A stretch of DNA of 54,660 nucleotides. Source: Clostridia bacterium. GTDB taxonomy: Bacteria > Bacillota > Clostridia > Christensenellales > UBA3700. The position numbers and the translations under genes were made by a program. Positions 35,466 to 43,811 of the stretch are shown here, one piece after another; position 1 is the first letter of the stretch, and every line of letters begins with the position of its first letter. The notes under the pieces were generated by a model. It searched no databases, was not told the DNA's origin, and saw only the letters and a program-made list of their open reading frames with translations. The stretch is taken from assembly GCA_029068165.1 (NCBI GenBank), contig JAIEDA010000007.1, positions 1 through 54,660 of the forward strand, given 5' to 3'.

Positions 35466-36716
35466 ATGAAAGAATACATAATAAATGGCGGTCGGCCGTT
35501 GGAAGGTACTGTTGAAATTCGAGGCGCGAAAAACAGTATCTTACCGTTGTTGGCAGGTTGCATTTTGACGGATGAAATCGTAGTGCTACACGACTGTCCG
35601 CATATAAGCGACGTGGACAGTATGATAAAAATACTCGAAGTGCTAGGCTGTAAGATAATACGTAAAGATAGAGATTTGATAGTCGATAGCGGCGGAGTAT
35701 GCAATTCGCAAATACCCAGTTCTTTGGCAAAAGAACTGCGTTCTTCTATTTTTTTATTAGGCTCGTTGCTGTCTAGGCTCAAGAAAGCCAAAGTAGCTTA
35801 TCCGGGCGGTTGCGACATAGGACTTAGACCGATAGACATACATATAGCAGGCTTAAGGGAGCTCAATATAGATATACAAGAGCAGGGCGGATTTATAGTT
35901 TGCAATTCCCAAAACGCCAAATGCGCGGACGTCGTATTGGACTTGCCGAGCGTGGGAGCTACCGAAAACCTGATGATGAGCAGCGTATTCGTAAAGGGCA
36001 AAACCGTTATTAGAAACTGCGCCAAAGAACCCGAAATAGTCGATTTGCAAAAGTTTCTCAACGCTATGGGCGCAAAGATCAAGGGCGCGGGCAGCAGCGT
36101 AATCGTAGTAGAGGGAGTAGATAGACTTCACGGCGTGGAATATACGCCCATTCCCGATAGAATAGTGGCGGGAACGTATCTCATCGCAACCGCTATGTGC
36201 GGCGGTAACGTAGAGCTGAAAAACGTCAATAGCGAACATATATCGTCGCTCATTTCGAAATTATCAAAAACTACTTGCAAAATATACGTGAAGAATGATA
36301 GAATAATAGTCAAGAGTAAGGGACGTCAAAAAAGTTTGGATTGTATCGAAACGATGTACTATCCGGGCTTCCCGACGGACTTGCAATCTCAAATAATGGC
36401 AATGCAGACGGTATCGCGAGGTACGAGCGTAATCGTCGAGAATATTTTTGAAACTCGATTCAAGACGGCAAGCGAGCTTAAAAAACTCGGCGCCGACGTC
36501 ACGATCAAAGGAAAAGTGGCGGTCGTAAGAGGCGTGAAGGAGCTTATTGGAAGCGAAGTTACGGCGACCGATTTGCGGGGCGGAGCGTCGCTGGTGCTGG
36601 CAGGCTTGGTCGCAAAGGGCGAAACGATTGTCAAAGATATTCATCACATAGATAGAGGTTACGAAGATATGTCGCTGGACTTGTCAGCGTTGGGAGCAAA
36701 CATAAGAAGGACTTAA
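35466..36716 (+). CDS. murA: UDP-N-acetylglucosamine 1-carboxyvinyltransferase
   Basis: Transfers enolpyruvate from PEP to UDP-GlcNAc, the first committed step of wall synthesis. Two inside-out alpha/beta domains fill 416 residues. The catalytic Cys116 lies in YPGGCDIGLRP, so the enzyme is of the fosfomycin-sensitive type, and the N-terminal GAKNSILPL block is typical. It occupies the place where murG and murB usually sit. ftsQ begins one base after its stop. Confidence 0.95.
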   Translation: MKEYIINGGRPLEGTVEIRGAKNSILPLLAGCILTDEIVVLHDCPHISDVDSMIKILEVLGCKIIRKDRDLIVDSGGVCNSQIPSSLAKELRSSIFLLGSLLSRLKKAKVAYPGGCDIGLRPIDIHIAGLRELNIDIQEQGGFIVCNSQNAKCADVVLDLPSVGATENLMMSSVFVKGKTVIRNCAKEPEIVDLQKFLNAMGAKIKGAGSSVIVVEGVDRLHGVEYTPIPDRIVAGTYLIATAMCGGNVELKNVNSEHISSLISKLSKTTCKIYVKNDRIIVKSKGRQKSLDCIETMYYPGFPTDLQSQIMAMQTVSRGTSVIVENIFETRFKTASELKKLGADVTIKGKVAVVRGVKELIGSEVTATDLRGGASLVLAGLVAKGETIVKDIHHIDRGYEDMSLDLSALGANIRRT

Positions 36717-36717
36717 A

Positions 36718-37449
36718 ATGCACAAAAGACTGTGGATAATTTTAGGAGTAATTGCGTCGGCGGTGGTGTTGGCGGTAGTGTTGGGTACGCTGTTTTCCAT
36801 AGGAAAGGTTGAAGTCAATACTACCAACGACGTTACGCTGACCGATACGCAAAAAGCCGAAATAATAGAATTGAGCGGCATAAAGAAGGGAAAAAGCATT
36901 TTCTCCGTCGACGAGGACGTGGCTATCAAAAATATAGAAGTCAACAAGCCTCCGCTCAAAGTAATTTCAATAGAAAGACAGTTCCCCAACAAAGTTGTAG
37001 TTTACGTCACTCAAAGGACGGGTATTTTTTCGTATAGAACGGAAGACGGAAAATACGCGATTTTGGACAGGGAACTGAAAGTAATAGATATCGCCGATCA
37101 GGAAGATTCTTCGCTTACCAAGCTTTCGGGCATACCTCAAGAAAACGTCAACCTCGGACAAGTTGTCGACTATAAATACGGCGTGCTCGTCAATATGATA
37201 AAAGGCGCGGAGCAATGCTCTTTCGTCCAAGAGAGATTTTGTACGTTCTTCACCGCCGTTGAAGTAAGCGACAACGTAATAAACCTCAAGACCAACAGCG
37301 GAGTAGTTATGCAACTGCCTATCGCTTCCAATATTGACGAAGCGCTGCAATATTGCTACAGTTTTTATCTCAATAAGCTGAGCGTAACGGGCAGAAGCTG
37401 CGGAATAATAATTTATACGAACGACGGTTGGAAATGGGAACTTCAATAA
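36718..37449 (+). CDS. ftsQ: cell-division protein FtsQ/DivIB
   Basis: A bitopic division protein linking FtsL and DivIC-type partners to the septal synthase. A short cytoplasmic N-terminus and one membrane span (about 5-25) precede a POTRA-like domain (about 30-100, ending in FPNKVVVYVTQR). A beta domain follows with the conserved YAILDRELKVI near residue 116. Sequence identity in this family is low, but order, length and topology agree. It ends the wall-synthesis operon before a terminator. Confidence 0.88.
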   Translation: MHKRLWIILGVIASAVVLAVVLGTLFSIGKVEVNTTNDVTLTDTQKAEIIELSGIKKGKSIFSVDEDVAIKNIEVNKPPLKVISIERQFPNKVVVYVTQRTGIFSYRTEDGKYAILDRELKVIDIADQEDSSLTKLSGIPQENVNLGQVVDYKYGVLVNMIKGAEQCSFVQERFCTFFTAVEVSDNVINLKTNSGVVMQLPIASNIDEALQYCYSFYLNKLSVTGRSCGIIIYTNDGWKWELQ

Positions 37450-37506
37450 CAAATTCCGTCGAAAATAATCGCCTAAAGTTGTAAAAATATGAAAAGCAAA
37501 TTTTTT

Positions 37507-37538
37507 ACGCTAAATCGTAAGAAAATTAGCGTTTTTTG
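37507..37538 (+). terminator. terminator after ftsQ
   Basis: ACGCTAA (37507-37513) pairs with TTAGCGT (37526-37532), followed by a T run and preceded by an A/T run. Confidence 0.75.
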
Positions 37539-37580
37539 TCATAAAATTTCACCTTTTAATTAAAATTTTTATATCAAGCG

Positions 37581-37610
37581 TTGACTTTTATATTATTATA
37601 ATATTATAAT
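37581..37610 (+). promoter_or_regulatory. ftsA-ftsZ promoter, apparently leaderless
   Basis: TTGACT (37581-37586), 18 bases and TATAAT (37605-37610). The ftsA ATG at 37617 lies where the start point is expected, and there is no ribosome site. Confidence 0.65.
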
Positions 37611-37616
37611 AAATTT

Positions 37617-38810
37617 ATGAGAGAAGAATTTGCCGTTTTAGATTTAGGTTCGGGAAAAATAAATTTTGTCGTCGGCGTAAAGTCCGTCGACAACATATTC
37701 TTCGTCAAGAACTTTGCTACGGCGGAATATTCGGGGTATTTCAACGGCGAGTGGATAGCTCCGGAGCTTTTGAAAAACGATATAGCCGAAGTCATCAAAA
37801 AGAGCAAATTCAACTACAAAATCAAGACCTTATTCGTTGCCGTTCCGTCGGAGTTTACGTTTGCGAGGACAAGCGGTATACTTTCGGACGCAGGCAGGAG
37901 CAAGACGGTTACTTCGTCGACTATAAAAGACATACATAAAAAGGCCGACGCGTTCAAGGTCAAAGGCTATACGGCGCTTTGTTCGTCGGCGATAGAGTAC
38001 GTCTTGGACGGCAGTAGAAGAACGTTGCATCCGATAGGCGAGATTGCCAAAAACGTATACGCCAACATGTCGTATATATTTTGCAAGGAAGAATTTATTG
38101 CAAGAATATACAAAATAGCGATGGAACTTGGCTTTAAGTACGTGAGATTCGTCGACGGAATATGGGCGGAAGGAACTCAACTTATTGACGAGGATACTAG
38201 AATCGACGACGTCGTTATGATAGACGTAGGCTACGCTTCAACGACGTTTACGCTTATCAAAGGCGAGGGGATTAAGTACAAGAAAGATTATCCGTTTGGA
38301 AGCGGCTTTATCATCGACGCGCTCGCAAAAGCGCTTGAAGTCGAATACGACGTGGCAAAAAGTTTGATGGGAAAAGTTACGCTGAATATAGAAAGCGACT
38401 CTACGAGCGTATATCAATACGAGATAGGCAATAGAAAATACGAATGTAGCGCGAAAGAGATAAACTCTTTTCTTCACGGATATATACTTGAAAATCTAGT
38501 TGATTTCATAAACGCGTGCATAAAAGAAGTCAAATCGAACGACGAACTCAGCGTAGCTCAAAATTCTTTTGACGGAGCGGCGGGTTATTCCATTACTCCC
38601 GATACGAGATTTTATCTCGTAGGCGGAGGTTTAAGCGAATATAGAGGGGCCGCCAACTTCTTCGCGAGAGCGCTGGGGAGAGACGTGAGTTTGATTACTG
38701 CCGATACGGCGGGTTGGGACAAGCCTTATTTCGCGTCAATGTTCGCCACGTTGGAAATCGCGGATAAAATGAGTCAAAAAAACAGTATATTAGAGAGATT
38801 GTTTAGATAG
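37617..38810 (+). CDS. ftsA: FtsA-like actin-fold division protein
   Basis: FtsA forms filaments that hold FtsZ at the membrane. The 397 residues begin with the actin-type phosphate loop FAVLDLGSGKI (5-15), and a second nucleotide block reads VVMIDVGYASTTF near residue 203. The C-terminus NSILERLFR fits the short amphipathic membrane-anchoring helix. The sequence between these is divergent from standard FtsA, so the call rests on motifs and on the adjacent ftsZ, 15 bases downstream. Confidence 0.8.
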   Translation: MREEFAVLDLGSGKINFVVGVKSVDNIFFVKNFATAEYSGYFNGEWIAPELLKNDIAEVIKKSKFNYKIKTLFVAVPSEFTFARTSGILSDAGRSKTVTSSTIKDIHKKADAFKVKGYTALCSSAIEYVLDGSRRTLHPIGEIAKNVYANMSYIFCKEEFIARIYKIAMELGFKYVRFVDGIWAEGTQLIDEDTRIDDVVMIDVGYASTTFTLIKGEGIKYKKDYPFGSGFIIDALAKALEVEYDVAKSLMGKVTLNIESDSTSVYQYEIGNRKYECSAKEINSFLHGYILENLVDFINACIKEVKSNDELSVAQNSFDGAAGYSITPDTRFYLVGGGLSEYRGAANFFARALGRDVSLITADTAGWDKPYFASMFATLEIADKMSQKNSILERLFR

Positions 38811-38825
38811 AATAGGAGGTGTATT

Positions 38826-40043
38826 ATGGAAACTGCTACAAAAATTAAAGTAGTCGGGGTAGGCGGTTGCGGCGCAAATACCGTCAACAGTATGATTGAC
38901 GCAGGAGTAACTGACGTTGAATTTTACGTCGTTAATACCGACCTTCAACACTTAAATATGTCTAAAGCGCCTGTTGAGAATAGAAAGCAAATCGGCGTGG
39001 AATTGACAAAAGGACAGGGCGCGGGAGCAAAGCCCGAAATAGGCGAAATGGCGGCGGAAGAGTCGAGAAAAACGCTTATGAATATGCTTGAAGGCACGGA
39101 TTTGTTATTTATTACTGCCGGAATGGGCGGCGGAACCGGTACGGGAGCTTCGCCCGTTATCGCAAAATACGCAAGGGAAGTCAATCCCGAAATGCTTATT
39201 ATAGCGATAGTTACCAAGCCGTTTAGATTTGAGCGTAACAAAATGAGAGTTGCTGAAGCGGGCATTGCCAAACTTCAAGAATACGTTGATTCGCTTATCG
39301 TTATCCCCAACCAAAAGTTGTTTGATAACGACCACAACGCTATATTCTTGGACGCGTACGCAGGCGCGGACGACATACTCAAAAACTCTATTAGAAGCAT
39401 AAGCGACCTTATCAATAAGCCGAGCATTATAAACGTTGACTTTGCCGACGTAAAAACGATAATGAAAGGCAAAGGTTATTCGCATATCGGTATGGGCGAA
39501 TGCGAGGGCGAGAGTAACTCGGACAGAATGGTCAAGGCTGTCAAAATGGCTGCCAACGAAGATATACTCAACACGAGTATCGCGGGAGCTACGGGTTTGA
39601 TATTCAGTATTCAAACGGGTATGGACTTGACTTGTAGAGAACTCAACGAGGCTGACGCCTATATCGCAAGTCTTATTTCCGACGACGTAAATTACATATT
39701 CGGACATAGCTACGACGAGAAGATGAACAGGAGAGTAAGAGTTACTCTTATTGCGACGGGATGCGCAGCCGACAATATACCTCGTCAAAATAATAGGGCT
39801 GCCGCAGGAGCGACTCCCAACTTTTCTGGTATGAGGGGAGGTATGGGCGCGCCGCAAGGCGGCAACTATGCGCCTCACCGTCAGCAACAAATGCCGCCGA
39901 GAGCACAACAGCCTCCGCAACAAATACAAAGACCTCCGCAACAGCCGCCTCAACAAGTTCCGCCTACTAGAATTGAGTCGACTCCTAGACAGGAAACGCC
40001 AAAGGAAATTCCGCCTTTTATGAAGCGTTTTCTTAGAAAATAA
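38826..40043 (+). CDS. ftsZ: cell-division GTPase FtsZ
   Basis: The tubulin-like protein that builds the division ring, and the polar septum during sporulation. The N-terminal [11 protein letters not shown] (11-21), the GTP signature GGGTGTG (about 101-107) and the [11 protein letters not shown] block near 207 are canonical. A P/Q-rich linker (about 328-390) leads to the C-terminal tail peptide [13 protein letters not shown], the binding site for FtsA and SepF. The ribosome site is AGGAGG. A strong terminator follows. Confidence 0.98.
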   Translation: METATKIKVVGVGGCGANTVNSMIDAGVTDVEFYVVNTDLQHLNMSKAPVENRKQIGVELTKGQGAGAKPEIGEMAAEESRKTLMNMLEGTDLLFITAGMGGGTGTGASPVIAKYAREVNPEMLIIAIVTKPFRFERNKMRVAEAGIAKLQEYVDSLIVIPNQKLFDNDHNAIFLDAYAGADDILKNSIRSISDLINKPSIINVDFADVKTIMKGKGYSHIGMGECEGESNSDRMVKAVKMAANEDILNTSIAGATGLIFSIQTGMDLTCRELNEADAYIASLISDDVNYIFGHSYDEKMNRRVRVTLIATGCAADNIPRQNNRAAAGATPNFSGMRGGMGAPQGGNYAPHRQQQMPPRAQQPPQQIQRPPQQPPQQVPPTRIESTPRQETPKEIPPFMKRFLRK

Positions 40044-40100
40044 GCGGAATACAGGTTTTAATTAAAAATTTTTCGTCAAATTGTATAAACAAATTTGGAT

Positions 40101-40145
40101 AAAGCAACTCGTTACGCTTCAAAGAGCGTCGGGTTGCTTTTGCTT
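40101..40145 (+). terminator. terminator after ftsZ
   Basis: GCAACTCG (40104-40111) pairs with CGGGTTGC (40130-40137), with an inner ACGCT/AGCGT stem, followed by TTTTGCTTT. Confidence 0.85.
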
Positions 40146-40226
40146 TAAATTTTATTGAATTAGCTTATTCGTTGAGTTATAGATTTTCCTAAAAAGGCTA
40201 TTGAAAATTAGTATTTTTTATATGGT

Positions 40227-40270
40227 TTCGACAAGGATAGAATAATTTAGCATTTAGAATAAATTATAAT
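40227..40270 (+). promoter_or_regulatory. Spo0A box and -10 of the spoIIG operon
   Basis: TTCGACA at 40227-40233 is the exact inverted Spo0A box. A TATAAT -10 lies at 40265-40270 with no recognisable -35 at normal distance, the architecture of the Spo0A-activated spoIIG promoter of Bacillus. The expected start coincides with the spoIIGA ATG at 40277. A second TGNCGAA-type box is at 40072-40078, upstream of the terminator. Confidence 0.6.
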
Positions 40271-40276
40271 CTTGCT

Positions 40277-41050
40277 ATGCAAGTTTATATCGAATACGTC
40301 ATAATAAACAATTTGTTGATAAACGCTTTGGTTTTGACGTTGTCGTTAAAATTTTTAAGGCATAAAATTTCAAGAGCGTCGGTGTTCATATCTTCGGCGA
40401 TAGGGACGGTTTACGCTATTTTCTTGCCGCTTTACGACTTGTTAGGCTTCTTTGTTTTCAAGATAATTTTAGCGTTAATAATGGTCGCGATTTGCACGGG
40501 TAGATGTACGTTGAAGCGATATATCGCCGCTACGGTAGTCTTCTTTGCGCTTACGTTCGCTATGGGCGGAATTACGCTCGGACTTGCGTCTATGCTTTCG
40601 CTTGATTTAGAAAATACCAACTCGTCTTTGATACCGTTTTTCGTGGGTCTTTCGGGACTTATAGTAATTTGCGCTCAAAAGCTGATTTATAAGCATATTA
40701 TTTTGGCAAAACGCAAGAGCAGGTATGAAGAGCTTGTAATTATATCAGCCAACGGCAAAGAAGTCGCTTGCAAAGCGTATTACGATAGCGGCAACAAACT
40801 TTACTACAAAAATTCTCCGACGATAATAATTGATAGGAGCGTAGCGTTGCAGCTTTATCCAATAGAGGAACTAAACAAAATCGATAAAAACGCGCAAGTC
40901 GACACCGTCAGCGGCAAGAAAAACTTAAAAGTCATCTCGCTAGACTATTTGCGTACTCAAGACAAAAAAGAGAAGATTTACGGGGTTGTGGCGGCAATAT
41001 CCGATTATATGAGAGGCGAATACAAAGTCGTATTACATTGCGACGTTTAA
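40277..41050 (+). CDS. spoIIGA: sporulation sigma-E factor-processing peptidase SpoIIGA
   Basis: A membrane aspartic protease in the mother cell that cuts the pro-sequence from pro-SigE after a signal from the forespore. The 257 residues have five hydrophobic segments within 1-137. A cytoplasmic protease domain follows with the catalytic DSGN motif at Asp170 (KAYYDSGNKL). There is no ribosome site, which fits a leaderless start. sigE follows after 12 bases, the universal order. Confidence 0.92.
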   Translation: MQVYIEYVIINNLLINALVLTLSLKFLRHKISRASVFISSAIGTVYAIFLPLYDLLGFFVFKIILALIMVAICTGRCTLKRYIAATVVFFALTFAMGGITLGLASMLSLDLENTNSSLIPFFVGLSGLIVICAQKLIYKHIILAKRKSRYEELVIISANGKEVACKAYYDSGNKLYYKNSPTIIIDRSVALQLYPIEELNKIDKNAQVDTVSGKKNLKVISLDYLRTQDKKEKIYGVVAAISDYMRGEYKVVLHCDV

Positions 41051-41062
41051 GGGAGCGTATTT

Positions 41063-41764
41063 ATGTGGGAAAAGATTAAGAAAGTTTTTGCAAGCATATT
41101 TAATTTGCAAGGGGAAAGCGTTGACTACATAGGCGGCGGCGACGCTTTGCCCGAACCGCTGAACCAAGAAGAGGAAAAGCTCTTGGTCGGCAAGTATATG
41201 CAGGGCGACGCCGGAGCGAAAAGCAAGCTGATAGAGCACAATCTCAGGCTGGTTGTCTACATCGCCAAGAAGTTTGAAAACACCAACGTCGATATTGAGG
41301 ACTTGATATCCGTCGGAACGATCGGCTTGATAAAGGCAGTCAACTCATTTGACGAGGGAAAGCAAATTAAGCTGGCGACTTACGCAAGCCGTTGCATAGA
41401 AAACGAAATACTTATGCACCTTAGAAAGGTTGTAAAAACTCGCAACGAACTTTCTTTGGACGAACCTCTCAACGTGGATTGGGAAGGCAACGTACTTCTT
41501 CTTTCCGACGTCTTGGGCACGGAAAGCGACGTGATCTATAAAGACGTAGAGAACGACGTGGAGAGGGAAATACTGATCGCCTCTTTCAATAAGCTTCCGC
41601 CAAGGGAGCGCCAAATAGTCAAGCTTCGATTTGGCATACTCGGCTCGCCAAAAAAGACCCAAAAGGAAATAGCCGATATGTTTGGCATTTCTCAATCGTA
41701 CATATCAAGGTTGGAGAAAAAAGTTATGAAAAAGCTTAAAAAAGAGATGTCAAAGATGGTATAA
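41063..41764 (+). CDS. sigE: sporulation sigma factor SigE (pro-form)
   Basis: The first mother-cell sigma factor. The 233 residues begin with an amphipathic pro-sequence of roughly 20 residues, shorter than in Bacillus, followed by the conserved [12 protein letters not shown]. Region 2 ([15 protein letters not shown]...[18 protein letters not shown]) and region 4 ([24 protein letters not shown]) are almost textbook SigE. It would be freed from the membrane by SpoIIGA and drive ymxH, sigK and many other genes. Confidence 0.97.
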   Translation: MWEKIKKVFASIFNLQGESVDYIGGGDALPEPLNQEEEKLLVGKYMQGDAGAKSKLIEHNLRLVVYIAKKFENTNVDIEDLISVGTIGLIKAVNSFDEGKQIKLATYASRCIENEILMHLRKVVKTRNELSLDEPLNVDWEGNVLLLSDVLGTESDVIYKDVENDVEREILIASFNKLPPRERQIVKLRFGILGSPKKTQKEIADMFGISQSYISRLEKKVMKKLKKEMSKMV

Positions 41765-41836
41765 AAGCTTAGACGTTTTAAGAAGATTTAATAGAGTACT
41801 GATTTCGTAATAGACGAAAGTGTAAAAATTTACTTC

Positions 41837-41864
41837 GTATAAAGTTGATTTTTTTGCTTATAAT
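41837..41864 (+). promoter_or_regulatory. SigF-like promoter before sigG
   Basis: GTATA (41837-41841) and GCTTATAAT (41856-41864) fit the SigF pattern GYATA and GGNNANAMT with one mismatch at the second G. Spacing of 14 is slightly short. SigF control of sigG is known in Bacillus. TATAAT also matches a vegetative -10. Confidence 0.4.
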
Positions 41865-41908
41865 ACTATTGCGCCCGTATACCCTCTACATATACTAAGG
41901 AGGTGTTT

Positions 41909-42673
41909 ATGCGCAAAGTCGTTATAAACGGAATTGATACGAAGAATTTACCAAAGATAAATCAAACCGAATGCGAGGAGCTTCTCAAAAAGACCAAAGA
42001 GGGTGATAAACAAGCGCAAGATCAGTTGGTAATCGCCAACTTGAGATTAGTGCTTTCAATGGTACAGCGCTTCTCAGGCAGGGCAAACAGCGACGACCTT
42101 TTTCAAGTGGGCGTAGTAGGTCTAATGAAAGCGATAGAGGGCTTCGACCCCAAGTTTAACGTAAGGTTTTCCACTTACGCTGTGCCTATGATTTCAGGTG
42201 AAATGCGCAGGCTTATAAAGGACTCGACGGGCATTAAGGTAAGCAGGAGTATGCGAGATACAGCTTATAGAGCGCTAAGGGCAAAAGAGGAGTACGAGCT
42301 CAAACACTCGACTTCGCCCACGATGTTGGAAATCGCGGCGGAGATAGACGTTCCGCTCAAAGACGTAGTTTGCGCCTTGGACGCGGTAAGCGAAACTGTA
42401 TCGCTTCAAGAATGCGTATACAACGACGGCGAGGACGGACTGCTCTTAATGGAACAGCTGGGCGATAGCAAACAAAGCGAGGAGAATTGGTCTACGAATT
42501 TGGCTTTGAGAGAAGCAATTTCGCAGTTGCCCGAACGAGAAAAAGAAGTGCTCAACTTGCGTTATTACGTCGGAAAAACGCAAATGGAAATTTCGCAAAA
42601 GATAGGAATTTCGCAAGCGCAAGTCAGCAGGTTGGAAAAGAATGCCTTGGGCAAAATCAAGGAATGTCTTTAA
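41909..42673 (+). CDS. sigG: sporulation sigma factor SigG
   Basis: The late forespore sigma factor. The N-terminus VVINGIDTKNLPKI is the SigG signature. Region 2 reads NLRLVLSMVQRF...DLFQVGVVGLMKAIEGFD, and region 4 REKEVLNLRYYVGKTQMEISQKIGISQAQVSRLEK. The ATG at 41909 is 5 bases after AAGGAGG; a GTG at 41903 overlaps that site and is rejected. It sits in its usual place after sigE but 144 bases away with its own promoter sequence. Confidence 0.96.
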   Translation: MRKVVINGIDTKNLPKINQTECEELLKKTKEGDKQAQDQLVIANLRLVLSMVQRFSGRANSDDLFQVGVVGLMKAIEGFDPKFNVRFSTYAVPMISGEMRRLIKDSTGIKVSRSMRDTAYRALRAKEEYELKHSTSPTMLEIAAEIDVPLKDVVCALDAVSETVSLQECVYNDGEDGLLLMEQLGDSKQSEENWSTNLALREAISQLPEREKEVLNLRYYVGKTQMEISQKIGISQAQVSRLEKNALGKIKECL

Positions 42674-42748
42674 AATAATATCTTTTGATAGAATGATAAT
42701 AGAAACGCTTAGGTAAATATAAGAAAGCGACTAATTTAGCGTAAACTG

Positions 42749-42777
42749 TCATATTTTTTTACTCGTATAAATAAAAT
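42749..42777 (+). promoter_or_regulatory. SigE-like promoter before ymxH
   Basis: TCATATT (42749-42755), 14 bases and AATAAAAT (42770-42777). The -35 is the SigE consensus; the -10 differs from CATAnnnT only in its first base. Confidence 0.45.
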
Positions 42778-42795
42778 AAATCGAGGTGAAGAAAT

Positions 42796-43056
42796 ATGGC
42801 AGATTTATCTTTTTGCATACTTAGAGAAAAGACCGTTGTCAACGTGTGCGACGGCAAGAGATTGGGACACGTAATAGATATTAGTTTTAACTCGCACGGG
42901 CATATCTTGGGAATAATCGTACCCGGCGATAAGAAATTTATTAAGAGCTTGTCAGCGGGCGATAGCATTTTTATACCTTGGCGGTGTATATGCAAAATAG
43001 GCGAGGACACTATTTTGGTAGAATTGAACGGAGAAATCGTACCTGCCAACTGTTGA
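42796..43056 (+). CDS. YlmC/YmxH-family sporulation protein (PRC-barrel)
   Basis: An 86-residue PRC-barrel-like protein found almost only in spore formers; the exact role is unsettled. The signature DGKRLGHVIDISFNSHGHILGIIVPG (about 19-44) and the closing WRCICKIGEDTILVEL are clear. In Bacillus the family is expressed in the mother cell. The upstream SigE-like sequence and the sigG neighbour agree with that. Confidence 0.88.
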   Translation: MADLSFCILREKTVVNVCDGKRLGHVIDISFNSHGHILGIIVPGDKKFIKSLSAGDSIFIPWRCICKIGEDTILVELNGEIVPANC

Positions 43057-43079
43057 TTTTTAGAAATTCGTCAAATTGT

Positions 43080-43108
43080 TAGACAAAATCGCATATTTGT
43101 TTTATAAT
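43080..43108 (+). promoter_or_regulatory. sigma-A promoter of nrdR
   Basis: TAGACA (43080-43085), 17 bases and TATAAT (43103-43108). Confidence 0.65.
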
Positions 43109-43148
43109 TATATTTGAGCTTGAATATAAGCGGAGGGTAAGAAAGATT

Positions 43149-43634
43149 ATGAAATGCAATTTTTGCGGTTGCTTGGATAGCAAAGTAGTCGATAGTAGAC
43201 AAAACGAAGAGGGTAATTCCATAAGAAGGCGCAGGGAGTGTATGAAGTGCGGTAAGAGATTTACCACTTACGAAACTATCGAAACCGCGCCTGTAATGGT
43301 TATCAAAAAGAACGGCGCAAGACAGCAGTTTGCTTCGGCGAAACTTAGGTCGGGCATTATGAGAGCTTGCGAAAAACGTCCTGTACCAATGCTTCTTATC
43401 GACAAACTCGTCGAGGAGATAGAGCGTAAGATACAAAACAATCTCAACGATGAAGTTACGTCCAAGCAAATAGGCGAATACGTAATGGAAGGCTTGAAGA
43501 AAATCGACGAAGTCGCGTACGTAAGATTTGCCGCCGTTTATAGAGAGTTTAAAGACATAGAAAGTTGGCTTAGTGAAATAAATACTATTTTGAAAGACAA
43601 AAACGCCGAGTCTAAAGACAAGAACTCGGACTAA
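43149..43634 (+). CDS. nrdR: ribonucleotide reductase repressor NrdR
   Basis: A nucleotide-sensing repressor that turns off ribonucleotide reductase genes when dATP is high. The 161 residues have an N-terminal zinc ribbon (CNFCG at 3-7 and CMKCG at 31-35) with the RRRREC block, and an ATP-cone from about 46 to 135. No NrdR boxes or nrd genes are in the window, so its targets lie elsewhere. Confidence 0.95.
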   Translation: MKCNFCGCLDSKVVDSRQNEEGNSIRRRRECMKCGKRFTTYETIETAPVMVIKKNGARQQFASAKLRSGIMRACEKRPVPMLLIDKLVEEIERKIQNNLNDEVTSKQIGEYVMEGLKKIDEVAYVRFAAVYREFKDIESWLSEINTILKDKNAESKDKNSD

Positions 43635-43708
43635 CAAACTTAAGCGGATTATCCGACTTTGCTTCGTTCCGCTCACGCGACGATTAACATTTTTACGCGT
43701 TAAATTTC

Positions 43709-43735
43709 CGCCCCGTTGAAACGGGGCGTTTTTTT
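43709..43735 (+). terminator. terminator after nrdR
   Basis: CGCCCCGT (43709-43716), a TGAA loop, ACGGGGCG (43721-43728) and seven T residues. Confidence 0.92.
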
Positions 43736-43753
43736 GCGATTTGAAAAAATAAG

Positions 43754-43782
43754 TCATTTTTCGACGATTTTCCACATAAGAT
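43754..43782 (+). promoter_or_regulatory. SigE-like promoter of sigK
   Basis: TCATTTT (43754-43760), 14 bases and CATAAGAT (43775-43782) match the SigE pattern TCATATT and CATAnnnT with one mismatch. The start would be about 22 bases before the sigK ATG. SigE-driven sigK is known in Bacillus. Confidence 0.6.
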
Positions 43783-43811
43783 TTAACACAGTTATTTATG
43801 TGGAGGATTAA

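Noticed and set aside
39780..40020. Repeats in the FtsZ C-terminal coding region as a tandem DNA repeat
   Set aside because: They are irregular CCGCCT/CAACAG codon runs from the P/Q-rich linker, not a distinct repeat array.
41889..41896. CATATACT before sigG as a SigE -10
   Set aside because: No matching -35 lies 13-15 bases upstream, and the start point would fall inside the ribosome site.
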